From Pedobacter sp. MC2016-24 (lineage in GTDB: Bacteria > Bacteroidota > Bacteroidia > Sphingobacteriales > Sphingobacteriaceae), in contig NZ_JADFBX010000001.1 in NCBI RefSeq assembly GCF_015223055.1, positions 930,001 through 994,000 of the forward strand: a stretch of 64,000 bases of DNA, in the 5' to 3' direction. Every line of letters starts with the position of its first letter. The first letter of the stretch is position 1. The notes beneath the pieces were generated by a model. It worked only from the letters and a program-made list of their open reading frames with translations, was not told the DNA's origin and searched no databases. Positions 35,958-44,780 of the stretch are shown here, piece by piece. The position numbers and the translations under genes are program-made.

Positions 35958-37166
35958 ATGAAAAAACTACTCAGTGCATTTGTTGCTTCTGTTGCATTAA
36001 TAGGATCGGCAAGTGGAATGGAAGTCCCGAAAAAGGATGGTAACGATTGGTTCAGAAAAACAGCCAAAACTGCCGTATACCAATTGAACAAAGCAGCTGA
36101 AACCTATACGCCAGGAATGAACCCCAGGTCTGTTAATCCGGATGGTACGGTAAGATTAGCTCCATTGCGCGACTGGACTACTGGTTTTTTTGCTGGCAGT
36201 TTATGGTATGGCTATGAATTATCTGGCGATAAAAAGCTGCAATCAGAAGCCAAACGTTTTACACTGGCACTGGATTCTATACAATATATAAAGGATACAC
36301 ATGACCTTGGCTTTATGTTGTATTGCGCTTATGGCAATGCCTTTAGAATAACCGGAGATAAAATCTATTTGAAACCGTTGGAGAATGGTGCAGCCAATTT
36401 GTATGCAAGGTTCAATAAAAAGGTAGGTGCCATACGCTCCTGGGACTTTGGCCACTGGCAATTTCCGGTTATCATTGACAACTTAATGAACCTGGAATAC
36501 TTGTACTGGGCCGGAAAAGAATTTAATAAACCTCAATATGCTGAAGCGGCTAAGACACATGCGATCACGACCATGAAAAACCACTTCAGAAAAGATTACA
36601 GTTCTTACCATGTCATCAGCTATGATACCTTATCCGGTAAAGTACTGCAAAGGGAAACACACCAGGGCTTAACCAATGAATCGGCATGGGCCAGAGGACA
36701 AGCCTGGGGCTTATATGGTTATACCATGAGCTATAAGGATACCGGGGACAAGAAATTCATTGCACATGCGGAACATATTGCGGCCTTTATCATGAACCAT
36801 CCAGCCATGCCTGCTGATAAAATCCCATTGTGGGATTTCGATGTACACAACAGGGACCGCTCACCAAGAGATGCGTCTGCAGCAGCAGTAATTGCTTCTG
36901 CATTACTGGATCTGAGTACCCAGGTAAAAGATGGTCAGAAATATTTTAAATATGCAGAAGATATCCTCAAGAGTTTGTCATCGGACGAGTATCTCGCTAA
37001 ACCAGGAGAGAATCACTTTTTTATCCTGAAACATAGTGTTGGTGCTTTGCTGTACAATTCTGAAATTGACACGCCTTTAAACTATGCAGACTATTACTTT
37101 CTGGAAGCCCTGAAAAGATATGCTGAGATCAAAAAGATCGACCTGAAAACCATCAATCCAAATTAA
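35958..37166 (+). CDS. GH88 delta-4,5-unsaturated glycuronidase
   Basis: 402 residues from the ATG chosen here; an in-frame ATG two codons earlier (35952) is possible. From memory the cloned F. heparinum heparin delta-4,5-glycuronidase is 402 residues long, which fits this start. A signal peptide (LLSAFVASVALIGSASG) directs export to the periplasm. GH88 landmarks are RDWTTGFFAGSLWYG, THDLGFMLYC and PVIIDNLMNLEYL, the last two holding the pair of acidic catalytic residues. It hydrates and removes the unsaturated uronic acid from lyase-produced disaccharides. It is transcribed away from SusC and completes the exolytic enzyme set with the three sulfatases. Confidence 0.9.
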   Translation: MKKLLSAFVASVALIGSASGMEVPKKDGNDWFRKTAKTAVYQLNKAAETYTPGMNPRSVNPDGTVRLAPLRDWTTGFFAGSLWYGYELSGDKKLQSEAKRFTLALDSIQYIKDTHDLGFMLYCAYGNAFRITGDKIYLKPLENGAANLYARFNKKVGAIRSWDFGHWQFPVIIDNLMNLEYLYWAGKEFNKPQYAEAAKTHAITTMKNHFRKDYSSYHVISYDTLSGKVLQRETHQGLTNESAWARGQAWGLYGYTMSYKDTGDKKFIAHAEHIAAFIMNHPAMPADKIPLWDFDVHNRDRSPRDASAAAVIASALLDLSTQVKDGQKYFKYAEDILKSLSSDEYLAKPGENHFFILKHSVGALLYNSEIDTPLNYADYYFLEALKRYAEIKKIDLKTINPN

Positions 37167-37186
37167 TATCACCGTAAATTCAACTG

Positions 37187-37220
37187 CGAGGCTGTATCAT
37201 AAAATCAGGATACGGCCTCG
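37187..37220 (+). terminator. Hairpin after the GH88 gene
   Basis: 12-bp stem with one mismatch (CGAGGCTGTATC / GATACGGCCTCG) and a 10-base loop, 21 bases past the GH88 stop. It lacks a clear T-run, so termination would be partial or factor-assisted. Confidence 0.6.
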
Positions 37221-37330
37221 TATTGCGTAAAGCCTTAATTACAGCAGCTAAAAATCCCATTAGAGTCCCCTGTCCTAAACGAACTCAGCGCAAGGAGTAA
37301 AATCTAAGCTATAACTATTATATAAAGCCA

Positions 37331-38398
37331 TCATTTCTTCAATAGGATATACAAGCCGTTATTTACACTTTCCGGGCCATTTGAAGGAAAAGCATATTTC
37401 AAAAAGCTAACATCAGTTTGTGTTGCAAATACTTCAGGAACCTGATACTGCGTTAAATAACTTTCAATAGGCTTGGAAAAACCAACATCCTGTACCGCAT
37501 CTACCTTAAACCGTATTTTCTCCTGTCCCACATGCAATTCGTACCCCGCTTTAATTGACCAGCTGACTGGCAAACTGATATAAGCAGCATAACTCTGAAC
37601 GCCTTCTTTTTTATAGGATAGTAATACCGGATTCCTGTCTGCAGGATATTTCATTTGTGATTCTTTAATTTTCACGGTATAATACGTCTTTAAATAGCTG
37701 TCACTTGTCAGCTCCAAATCGCTATATTGTCCTTTTTCCGCATCTTTCAGTAAATACATCGCATTAAATTTCGCCGGATAACCTTTAAACTTTACACCGG
37801 AAATCTGATCGAAATCGTCCCAACGTTCATCGTATTGTTGCAAGATCAAAACGATCCATTCATTTTTTATTTTAAAATAAATGGGTTCCAGATCCTGATA
37901 GAAGTTATTTGTTCCATAAATAACAACCTCAGCACGCTGGTAAAAATCTTCAAAATGATGCTGCCAATCCTGGGCATTCATTTTCTGATCCAGATTCAAG
38001 ACCTGTTTGATGGGTTGATGATTCAAGTTTGTTTCAGAAAAATCATAGACCCCGGAACTATCCATTGCGTAATAAGAATAGCGCTCCAGCTTCACATCCG
38101 GAAGCTCCAGATGGTACAGTTCTTTACCACCAGCATCCAGTTTCAACAAACTATCTCTGACAGACACGATAAAAAACCGATGTGCGGAATCATACGTAAC
38201 GGTGGTGTATATGTCCTGGCTTATTCTCCGGATTTCATAATTGGCAGACGATGGATTTTCAGCCAGTTCCGGATATTTATAAAATTCGGTGCTGTTAAAC
38301 ATCGTAGAGATATTTCTGCTGGTACATTTATCCAGAAACAAAAGCACAAATAAAAACAGGCAGAAAATACAGATCGAAAAAACCTTGATGTTTAACAT
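37331..38398 (-). CDS. Uncharacterised membrane-anchored protein
   Basis: 355 residues. A long hydrophobic N terminus (VFSICIFCLFLFVLLFL) is followed by a cysteine (DKCTS) that does not make a standard lipobox; it is either a signal anchor or a lipoprotein. The rest is soluble, rich in aromatic and charged residues, with beta-type alternation (IYTTVTYDSAHRFFIVSV). I recognise no domain. It lies 12 bp downstream of miaE on the same strand and is probably cotranscribed with it. It ends in a region without a strong terminator. Confidence 0.6.
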   Translation of the reverse strand: MLNIKVFSICIFCLFLFVLLFLDKCTSRNISTMFNSTEFYKYPELAENPSSANYEIRRISQDIYTTVTYDSAHRFFIVSVRDSLLKLDAGGKELYHLELPDVKLERYSYYAMDSSGVYDFSETNLNHQPIKQVLNLDQKMNAQDWQHHFEDFYQRAEVVIYGTNNFYQDLEPIYFKIKNEWIVLILQQYDERWDDFDQISGVKFKGYPAKFNAMYLLKDAEKGQYSDLELTSDSYLKTYYTVKIKESQMKYPADRNPVLLSYKKEGVQSYAAYISLPVSWSIKAGYELHVGQEKIRFKVDAVQDVGFSKPIESYLTQYQVPEVFATQTDVSFLKYAFPSNGPESVNNGLYILLKK

Positions 38399-38410
38399 AA
38401 ATTTATTTAA

Positions 38411-38992
38411 TTAACCATGAATTGCTTCTTTATTACCAAAACTCTGGATCAGTTCACCTTCAAATTCCAGCCACTCTTTCCATCTCTTATCCACATCTAC
38501 ATCAACAGTATATTTGCGTGCAAAGTTTAGAAAAGTCGTATAATGTCCCGCTTCAGACACCATCAGATCGTGATAGAATTTAGCCAGTTCCACATCTTTG
38601 ATATTTTGTGACAGCACCCTAAACCGCTCGCAACTTCTTGCTTCAATCATGGCGGCGAACAATAAACGATCTATAAAAGCATTATTCCGACTGCCATCGC
38701 GTTTACTGAATTTGACCAGCCGGCCAACATAATCGTCCTTACGCTCGCGTCCCAGGGTATAACCACGCTTTTTGATGATGTCCACTACCATTTGAAAATG
38801 CTGCATTTCTTCCAAAGCTATTGCTGTCAATTCCTCCACCAAATCCATATGTTCTGAGTTATTGGCAATCAGGGTAATGGCATTCGTTGCTGCTTTTTGT
38901 TCACACCAGGCATGATCAGTTAAAATTTCTTCTAAATTCGATTCAGCAATGTTTGCCCAACGCGGGTCTGTCAATAATTTTAATCCAAGCAT
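38411..38992 (-). CDS. miaE: tRNA hydroxylase MiaE
   Basis: 193 residues, ferritin-like di-iron protein. It hydroxylates 2-methylthio-N6-isopentenyladenosine at position 37 of tRNAs reading UNN codons. Iron ligands are visible in order: LTDHAWCEQKAA, LEEMQHF, EARSCERF and SEAGHYTTF, the four-helix pattern of the family. Length matches known MiaE proteins (~200). A TAATTTTG box lies ~23-30 bases upstream (39015-39022). Acts in the cytosol. Confidence 0.9.
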   Translation of the reverse strand: MLGLKLLTDPRWANIAESNLEEILTDHAWCEQKAATNAITLIANNSEHMDLVEELTAIALEEMQHFQMVVDIIKKRGYTLGRERKDDYVGRLVKFSKRDGSRNNAFIDRLLFAAMIEARSCERFRVLSQNIKDVELAKFYHDLMVSEAGHYTTFLNFARKYTVDVDVDKRWKEWLEFEGELIQSFGNKEAIHG

Positions 38993-39097
38993 AGTAATTG
39001 TATCGTGTTCGATCCAAAATTAGCAAAGTTTATTTGATTAGATTAAAAGATCAGCCAATTGGCTATCGCTGTCAACCATTTTTATGGCCTAAAAGTT

Positions 39098-39105
39098 TAT
39101 ATTTG
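39098..39105 (+). promoter_or_regulatory. -7 box before the small lipoprotein gene
   Basis: TATATTTG is an exact TAnnTTTG match, 14 bases upstream of the ATG at 39119, giving a very short leader. The -33 region is T-rich but has no exact TTTG. Confidence 0.45.
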
Positions 39106-39118
39106 AGCACAAACTGCA

Positions 39119-39550
39119 ATGATGAAAACCAACATTTTATTGATCAGTCTGATGGTATTGATGTACAGCTGCCGCAATGCTGATGTTGCCAAAACCGAGG
39201 CGCAAACCTTATACAGTGCCATCCATCAAAATGATACGGCAACGTTAAAGATCAGGCTGACAGACAAAGATTTTTACGGACAACTGGAAACCAATTACCA
39301 CGGCCTATATAAAGACTCTGGCGGCGTAACCGGCGTGGTTAAAGGCAATATTTTAAAGGGTACTTATAAATTCCAACATTATGGAATGGAAAAATGGCAC
39401 AGCATTCCGATCACATTTTTAAAAAAAGACGGCAAGCTGATTTTGGGCCAGGGTGATATGGAAATATATATGGGCATGTTTTATTTTAAAAAGAACAAAC
39501 CCATCGTTTATGACACCACAAAATTTGTTTTTGAAAAACACGGCCTCTAA
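39119..39550 (+). CDS. Small uncharacterised lipoprotein
   Basis: 143 residues. A hydrophobic leader ends in LMYSC, a lipobox with Cys ~18, so it is a periplasm- or surface-facing lipoprotein. The mature part begins with a helical stretch (AKTEAQTLYSAIHQNDTATLK) and continues as short strands ending in charged turns; no known domain recognised. It is a single gene between a -7 box and a bidirectional terminator. Confidence 0.65.
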   Translation: MMKTNILLISLMVLMYSCRNADVAKTEAQTLYSAIHQNDTATLKIRLTDKDFYGQLETNYHGLYKDSGGVTGVVKGNILKGTYKFQHYGMEKWHSIPITFLKKDGKLILGQGDMEIYMGMFYFKKNKPIVYDTTKFVFEKHGL

Positions 39551-39565
39551 TATTTGGCGCATAAA

Positions 39566-39600
39566 AAAGCCTGTATCTTACGATACAGGCTTTGCTTTTT
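39566..39600. terminator. Bidirectional Rho-independent terminator
   Basis: Perfect 12-bp stem (AAAGCCTGTATC / GATACAGGCTTT) with a TTAC loop, T-rich on the plus strand (TTTGCTTTTTT) and A-rich before it (ATAAAAAA), so it works for both the lipoprotein gene and the converging YceI gene. Confidence 0.9.
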
Positions 39601-39613
39601 TCCTATTGGAAAA

Positions 39614-40201
39614 CTATTTTTTAGCTACCAGTTTCACGCCAATTTCAAAATTATCGTCAATTGCTTTATCGCCAATGCTATCAAAAAACGATTTTGAACC
39701 GTATTTGATATCGTATTTAGTCCGATCAACAGTGATTTTACCTGCTAAAGCAGAAACGGTACCATCCGCATTGAACGCTAAAGTTGCCGGAAAGCTTAAT
39801 GGTTTTGTAATGCCTTTAATCGTCAGGTTACCTGCTACATTTACATCTGCACCTTTACCAGTAACTTTAGTGATTACAAATGTTGAGGTCGGGAATTTAG
39901 TTGATCCAAAGAAATCATCTGCTTTCAAGTGACCTTCTAATTTCGCGCTGCCATCAGCATCTTTAATCGAAGTCATGTCGATCACAAAGGTGCCACCTGT
40001 CACATTTTTACCATCCACATCTAAAGATCCTGATTTTAATGAAATTGTTCCATTGTGCGAACCCGTTACTTTTTTACCAATCCAGGTAATGCTGGATTTT
40101 GCTGCGTCTACAGTGTAAGTAATTGGTTTCTTAGAATTTGTAAAAGCTGATAAACCAACTACGGCCACCAACAATAAAATGGTGTTAAATTTTAATTTCA
40201 T
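39614..40201 (-). CDS. YceI-family periplasmic protein
   Basis: 195 residues with a signal peptide. The YceI lipocalin-like fold is clear: YTVDAAKSSITWIGKKV at the start, then GHLKADDFFGSTKFPTSTF, LTIKGITKPLSFPATL and VDRTKYDIKYGS. Family members bind isoprenoid or polyprenyl-type lipids in the periplasm. The specific ligand is unknown. A TATATTTG box lies 25-32 bases upstream (40226-40233). Monocistronic, ending at the shared terminator. Confidence 0.9.
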   Translation of the reverse strand: MKLKFNTILLLVAVVGLSAFTNSKKPITYTVDAAKSSITWIGKKVTGSHNGTISLKSGSLDVDGKNVTGGTFVIDMTSIKDADGSAKLEGHLKADDFFGSTKFPTSTFVITKVTGKGADVNVAGNLTIKGITKPLSFPATLAFNADGTVSALAGKITVDRTKYDIKYGSKSFFDSIGDKAIDDNFEIGVKLVAKK

Positions 40202-40225
40202 GTTCTAGGTTATTTAATTTTAATC

Positions 40226-40233
40226 CAAATATA
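40226..40233 (-). promoter_or_regulatory. -7 box for the YceI gene
   Basis: TATATTTG on the minus strand matches TAnnTTTG exactly and lies 25-32 bases upstream of the ATG. CAAA copies further out (TTTG on the minus strand) are closer than the usual -33 distance. Confidence 0.45.
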
Positions 40234-40302
40234 CATGCAAAATACAAAATTGCACATTGATGTATGTTAAGAATTTATAAAAAACAGATACGGTCATCCA
40301 GT

Positions 40303-41493
40303 TTATTGCGGCTCATTTCTAGAGATCACAACTGTAGCAACCCCATGACCGATGGTATTCGTGATCGCCCTTGCTTCACTCATGAACCGGTCGATACTCA
40401 GTAGAATAGCCAATCCTTCTACTGGTATTTTATGAATGGTGCCTATTGTTGTTGCCAGGGCGACAAACCCAGCCCCAGATATACCTGTAGCTCCTTTGGA
40501 GGTCATCAAAATCACCATGATAATGGTGAGTATTTCAGTAAATGAGAAATGGATCTGATACAATTGAGCCAGAAAGATCACTGCAACGCCCATATACAAA
40601 CAGGTCCCTGTCAGGTTAAATGAATTACCCGTTACCGTAACCAGGCTAACGACAGATTTCCGATAGCCCATGATTTCCAGGCGGTCCATCAATAAAGGCA
40701 ACACAGATGTGGAAGATGATGTACCCAACACATAGAGCAGCTCCTGTTTGATCGATTTAAGAAAACTGAAAAGACTTACCTTAAAATACCTGAGAATTCC
40801 TCCAAAGACAACAAGGATGAAGAAAAACATAGACAAGTAAGTCGCGGCAACCAGCTTTCCGACGGGTACTAATGAATCTAGCCCAAATTTACCAACCGTA
40901 TACGCGATGCCACAATAGGCGGCCAGTGGCGCCAGCAGAAAAACATAACGCAGCACAATAAACAATAGGTTACGGGCATTTTCAAGAAAGCCTACGATTT
41001 GCCCGCGATGTTTTGACCGGTTAATGAGCAGACCAATACCTATTCCAAAGGCCAAAAATAGAATGGTATATTCAGTCATCATTCCATTGCTCCAATCGGT
41101 GCCACCAGAAACACCTGATAGCCGCGGCAACAGCTGATTGAGACTGGAGCGTTCAATAGCCCCGGGACGAATAATCAGTGCACAACAGATTCCCACCATG
41201 ATGGCCACCACACTGATCAGTTCAAAATAGATGAAAGACTTCAAACTAATCCTTCCTGCTCTTTTCAAATCCACAATACTGCCGAAAAGAGAAACTACGG
41301 TAAGAAAAATTACCGGACCGATAAAAGGCTTGATCACTGCGACAAAAGCGAGAGAAACGATTTGTGTTTGCACAGCAAAGCCAGGGTAAAAAACACCGGT
41401 AACAATCCCTAAAAGAATAGCCAGCAGAACCTGTAAACTTAAATGTTTATTCAGTTTATCGGCAAAACCAAGTATGCGCATCCCGCTATTCAA
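40303..41493 (-). CDS. Dicarboxylate/amino acid:cation symporter paralogue with altered ion site
   Basis: 396 residues, DAACS (GltP/DctA) family, eight transmembrane helices plus two hairpins. The hairpin-1 serines (GTSSSTSVLP, 257-266) and Arg375 remain. The usual NxDGT of helix 7 is NLTGT (Asp replaced by Thr295), and the helix-8 R-x3-N-x3-N/D pattern reads Arg375, Asn379, His383. In GltPh the corresponding Asp312 and Asp405 bind sodium. It may use a different coupling ion, carry another substrate, or not transport. It lies 54 bp downstream of a close paralogue with the normal residues, probably in one operon. Confidence 0.85.
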   Translation of the reverse strand: MNSGMRILGFADKLNKHLSLQVLLAILLGIVTGVFYPGFAVQTQIVSLAFVAVIKPFIGPVIFLTVVSLFGSIVDLKRAGRISLKSFIYFELISVVAIMVGICCALIIRPGAIERSSLNQLLPRLSGVSGGTDWSNGMMTEYTILFLAFGIGIGLLINRSKHRGQIVGFLENARNLLFIVLRYVFLLAPLAAYCGIAYTVGKFGLDSLVPVGKLVAATYLSMFFFILVVFGGILRYFKVSLFSFLKSIKQELLYVLGTSSSTSVLPLLMDRLEIMGYRKSVVSLVTVTGNSFNLTGTCLYMGVAVIFLAQLYQIHFSFTEILTIIMVILMTSKGATGISGAGFVALATTIGTIHKIPVEGLAILLSIDRFMSEARAITNTIGHGVATVVISRNEPQ

Positions 41494-41547
41494 TTCAGTA
41501 TAATTAGATTCATAACCGCGGGACTAATATACTGAGAAAAATACGTG

Positions 41548-42798
41548 TCAAACAAGCTCCGCTGCGGGCGGATGAAATTCCCGCTCGCTTTTTGCGATTA
41601 CAATTGCTGCTACCCCATTTCCAATTATGTTAGTCAGGGCCCTGGCTTCGCTCATAAACTTATCTACACCCAGTAAAAAGGCAAGGCCTTCTACCGGGAT
41701 TTTATGAAGTGCGGTTAAAGTAGAGGCCAGCACAATAAAGCCACTACCGGTCACACCAGCTGCACCTTTAGAGGTGACCATCAGGATCCCGATGATGCTC
41801 AGCAGCTCAAAAAAACTGAGCTGTACATTGTACAACTGGGCCAGAAAAATGACCGACATGGATAAATAAATTGAAGTCCCATCCAGGTTAAATGAGTAGC
41901 CTGTAGGCACCACCAACCCGACAACAGATTTGCTACAGCCCATTTTTTCAAGTTTTTGCATAATGGAAGGCAATGCCGACTCTGAGGATGAAGTACCCAA
42001 TACAAGTAACAGTTCTTCCTGGATATATTTGATAAACTTCCAGATACTCATCTTGTAATATTTCATAATCCCGCCTAAAACCAGAAAGATGAAAATACCC
42101 ATGGTCAGATAAACAGCGCCCATTAGTTTAGCAAGAGGCACCAGGGTATGCAAACCAAACTTCCCAACGGTATAAGCCATTCCTCCAAAAGCGCCAAGAG
42201 GTGCCAGGTACATGACATACTTTAAACCTTTAAAAACCCATTCCGATGCAACACCTAAAACAGACACCACTTTTAAACGATGTTTAGAATAATTTAACAC
42301 CAGACCCACAATCAGGGCTGCAAGTAAAACCTGTAATGTGAAATTGTGTAAAAAGAAGCCGATCCAATCAAAGTCCTTTGGCGGTCCACTGGTATATTTC
42401 GATGCATTCTGCATCTGCAGTTTAGATTTATCGATATGACCGGGTTTAATTAACAATGCCATTACGACCCCTATAGCTAAAGAGAGGGTAGACACGACTT
42501 CAAAGTAGAAAAGTGATTTGATGCCAATCCGTCCTACCTTCTTCAAATCCCCCATACCACTTATTCCAAGAACAATCGTTAAGAAAATAATTGGCCCTAT
42601 AAAAAGCTTTATGATTTCTATAAATGTTTTACCGATATATTCCATCTGAACAGCAGTCGATGGCCAGTAATTTCCCAACAGCACACCTGCAATAATGGCG
42701 ATGAGTACCCAAAAAGTTAAATTGCTGAAAAGTTTCTTAGCAAAACTGCGATTTTGCCCGGGCTTGGGTTGAGAATTGAAATTGGAATAGCTGCTCAT
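41548..42798 (-). CDS. Dicarboxylate/amino acid:cation symporter (DctA-like)
   Basis: 416 residues, inner membrane. Canonical motifs are present: GTSSSESALP (268-277), GYSFNLDGTSIY with Asp306, and SEARALTNIIGNGVAA with Arg386, Asn390 and Asn394, as in C4-dicarboxylate DctA proteins. Probable substrates are succinate, fumarate, malate or aspartate/glutamate. The upstream neighbour is a divergent LytS-type kinase with its LytTR regulator, separated by 159 bp, suggesting control of this transporter by that pair. The N-terminal ~25 residues are polar and probably cytoplasmic. Confidence 0.88.
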   Translation of the reverse strand: MSSYSNFNSQPKPGQNRSFAKKLFSNLTFWVLIAIIAGVLLGNYWPSTAVQMEYIGKTFIEIIKLFIGPIIFLTIVLGISGMGDLKKVGRIGIKSLFYFEVVSTLSLAIGVVMALLIKPGHIDKSKLQMQNASKYTSGPPKDFDWIGFFLHNFTLQVLLAALIVGLVLNYSKHRLKVVSVLGVASEWVFKGLKYVMYLAPLGAFGGMAYTVGKFGLHTLVPLAKLMGAVYLTMGIFIFLVLGGIMKYYKMSIWKFIKYIQEELLLVLGTSSSESALPSIMQKLEKMGCSKSVVGLVVPTGYSFNLDGTSIYLSMSVIFLAQLYNVQLSFFELLSIIGILMVTSKGAAGVTGSGFIVLASTLTALHKIPVEGLAFLLGVDKFMSEARALTNIIGNGVAAIVIAKSEREFHPPAAELV

Positions 42799-42957
42799 GG
42801 TTAAATTTTGTACTTTTATATCTGGTTCGGGCCATAGCGATGTTAAAATAGCGACTGGCAGAATTAAAAGTCAAACAATTAATTTGTTAGCTCCGAATAA
42901 AATCAATGAACAACAGAAAATATAAACCAATGCCCTAATTTTTCATTTCAAACACCA

Positions 42958-44052
42958 ATGGTTCTATTGTTCAATCTATTTCTTCTGGTCCTGATGCTTC
43001 GCCTTTCTTTTGAAAAGAAATTACTGAAGCCTCTTTTTTATAAGAAATGGCCAGATGTCATCAACATTCAACACATCATATTCTGGCTGGCCTTTTCGTC
43101 TGCGAATCTGTACCTGTATCTGGAGTGGTTCGATTGGAAAGAAGGCATATTCCGCTGGTTGTTTATGCTGATCGTCAATATTACCTTATACCTGTTTTGC
43201 TTTCAAAAACTTGTCCCTGAATATTATGAAAACAAGAAGTACGAAGCATACATCCGCTATACCAGTGTAGTTTACATCCTATCCTGCCTGATCAGAATTT
43301 TGATAGAACCTGCCTTGTTTGCAGGGCTACACCACAAAGAAAATGCCTTTTTGATTTTAGTATATGTCAGCCAATTGATGATTGTACTCATTGCCTCCAT
43401 GCTGGGAATTTCCAAATACAAACTGATTGTGGAAAGGGAACTGGTTAAAATGGAAGCCTTAAAAAAGGAGGCTGAACTTGATTTGATGAAGTCAAAGATC
43501 AACCCGCATTTTCTCTTCAATACCTTAAACAACATTTACTCGCATAGCTATAAACAGGACAGCAGTGCCGCAAATCTCATTAAACAACTGAGCCTTTTGC
43601 TGCAATACACGACCTACGATGTAGCAAAGAAAAGAATAGTATTGGAAAAAGAAATAGAGATGATCCTTGCATTGAGCAGTCTTTATCAGCTTAAATATGC
43701 CCAGGGCCTCAACCTCGTCTTCGATTATACCTATGATGAATATTTCGGTATTATTGAAATTCCCCCAACCATTTATTTCACCTTATTTGAAAATGCAATC
43801 AAGCATTCTGCATTGGGGGTAGATGAACATGCATTCATTACGATCAAGCTGAGTCTGCAAAACGAGGAACTTTGCTTTCACATCCGCAATTCTAAATCGT
43901 CCAGATCTTATGAAAGATCAGATCAAAACTACAAGGGTATTGGCTTGAAAGTACTTAAAACCATTATGGAATCGGAATATCCGGAAAACCATCAATTTAT
44001 GGTAGAAGAATCAGAAACAACGTATTCTACCATTTTAACGATCAAAATATGA
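42958..44052 (+). CDS. LytS/YehU-type sensor histidine kinase
   Basis: 364 residues. About four transmembrane helices fill the first ~155 residues, followed by a short coiled coil and the His_kinase domain with phospho-acceptor His184 in KINPHFLFNTLNN. An HATPase part carries the N box in FENAIKHSALG and KGIGLKVLK. This family pairs with LytTR response regulators. It overlaps the regulator gene by four bases (ATGA), so the two are cotranslated. An internal ATG twelve codons in is an alternative start. The divergent DctA-like gene suggests a role in sensing carboxylates or envelope state. Confidence 0.9.
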   Translation: MVLLFNLFLLVLMLRLSFEKKLLKPLFYKKWPDVINIQHIIFWLAFSSANLYLYLEWFDWKEGIFRWLFMLIVNITLYLFCFQKLVPEYYENKKYEAYIRYTSVVYILSCLIRILIEPALFAGLHHKENAFLILVYVSQLMIVLIASMLGISKYKLIVERELVKMEALKKEAELDLMKSKINPHFLFNTLNNIYSHSYKQDSSAANLIKQLSLLLQYTTYDVAKKRIVLEKEIEMILALSSLYQLKYAQGLNLVFDYTYDEYFGIIEIPPTIYFTLFENAIKHSALGVDEHAFITIKLSLQNEELCFHIRNSKSSRSYERSDQNYKGIGLKVLKTIMESEYPENHQFMVEESETTYSTILTIKI

Positions 44053-44726
44053 CGAATTTAAACGCCATCTATGTTGACGATGAGCTTCCAGCATTAGAAC
44101 TCATCAAAAACTACTGCAAAGAAATTCCCGAGATCAACCTGACCGCCTGCTTTACCAGGGCAGATCAAGCCATTGAATTTATCAAAACCAATCCGGTTGA
44201 CCTCCTCATTCTGGACATCGAGATGCCGGAAATTTCTGGAATAGAACTGGCAAAAATTGTCCATCCGGATAAGCTGGTCATCTTTATAACCGCCGACCCT
44301 ACCCATGCCGCACAAGCCTACGAACTGGATGTGATAGATTACCTGGTGAAGCCGGTTTTCCCTGAAAGACTGACAAAGGCTGTGCGCAAGGCATTGGACT
44401 TTTTCAGCTTCCAGGAGTCAAGCAACGCAAAAGATTACATCATCGTTAAAGCCGATTACATGATCAACAAAATACTCATTACTGACATTCAATGGATTGA
44501 GGGTTTTGGAGAGTACCTAAAAATCATGACCAGATTTAAACAGTATATGGTATTGCAACGTTTATCTGATTTTAGCGAAAAGAATATTAAACTGGGTTTC
44601 ATCAGGATACACAAGTCCTATATCGTTCAGAGGGAAAATATCAGGTCATACAACTCTCAATTTGTCGTGCTTAAAGATGGAAAGCAATTACCTATTGGCA
44701 GAACCTATAAGGACAATCTGAAATGA
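44049..44726 (+). CDS. LytTR-family response regulator
   Basis: 225 residues. The receiver domain (1-118) has acidic pocket Asp10/Asp11 and phospho-acceptor Asp56 (LLILDIEMPE), with Lys of the YLVKPV loop. The LytTR DNA-binding domain occupies ~125-222 (IQWIEGFGEYLKI, LQRLSDFSEKN, FIRIHKSYIVQ). It is the output of the upstream kinase; likely targets are the divergent symporter genes. LytTR proteins bind short direct repeats, and none is obvious in the 159-bp divergent region. Confidence 0.92.
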   Translation: MTNLNAIYVDDELPALELIKNYCKEIPEINLTACFTRADQAIEFIKTNPVDLLILDIEMPEISGIELAKIVHPDKLVIFITADPTHAAQAYELDVIDYLVKPVFPERLTKAVRKALDFFSFQESSNAKDYIIVKADYMINKILITDIQWIEGFGEYLKIMTRFKQYMVLQRLSDFSEKNIKLGFIRIHKSYIVQRENIRSYNSQFVVLKDGKQLPIGRTYKDNLK

Positions 44727-44760
44727 GCAGACCACCCGAGTTTTGACAAGAGTGGTCTGC
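44727..44760. terminator. Hairpin between convergent genes
   Basis: 9-bp stem GCAGACCAC / GTGGTCTGC with a 16-base loop, starting at the response regulator stop. No T-run follows on either strand, so termination may be partial. Confidence 0.45.
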
Positions 44761-44780
44761 CCTAGATTAATGGATTGCAT

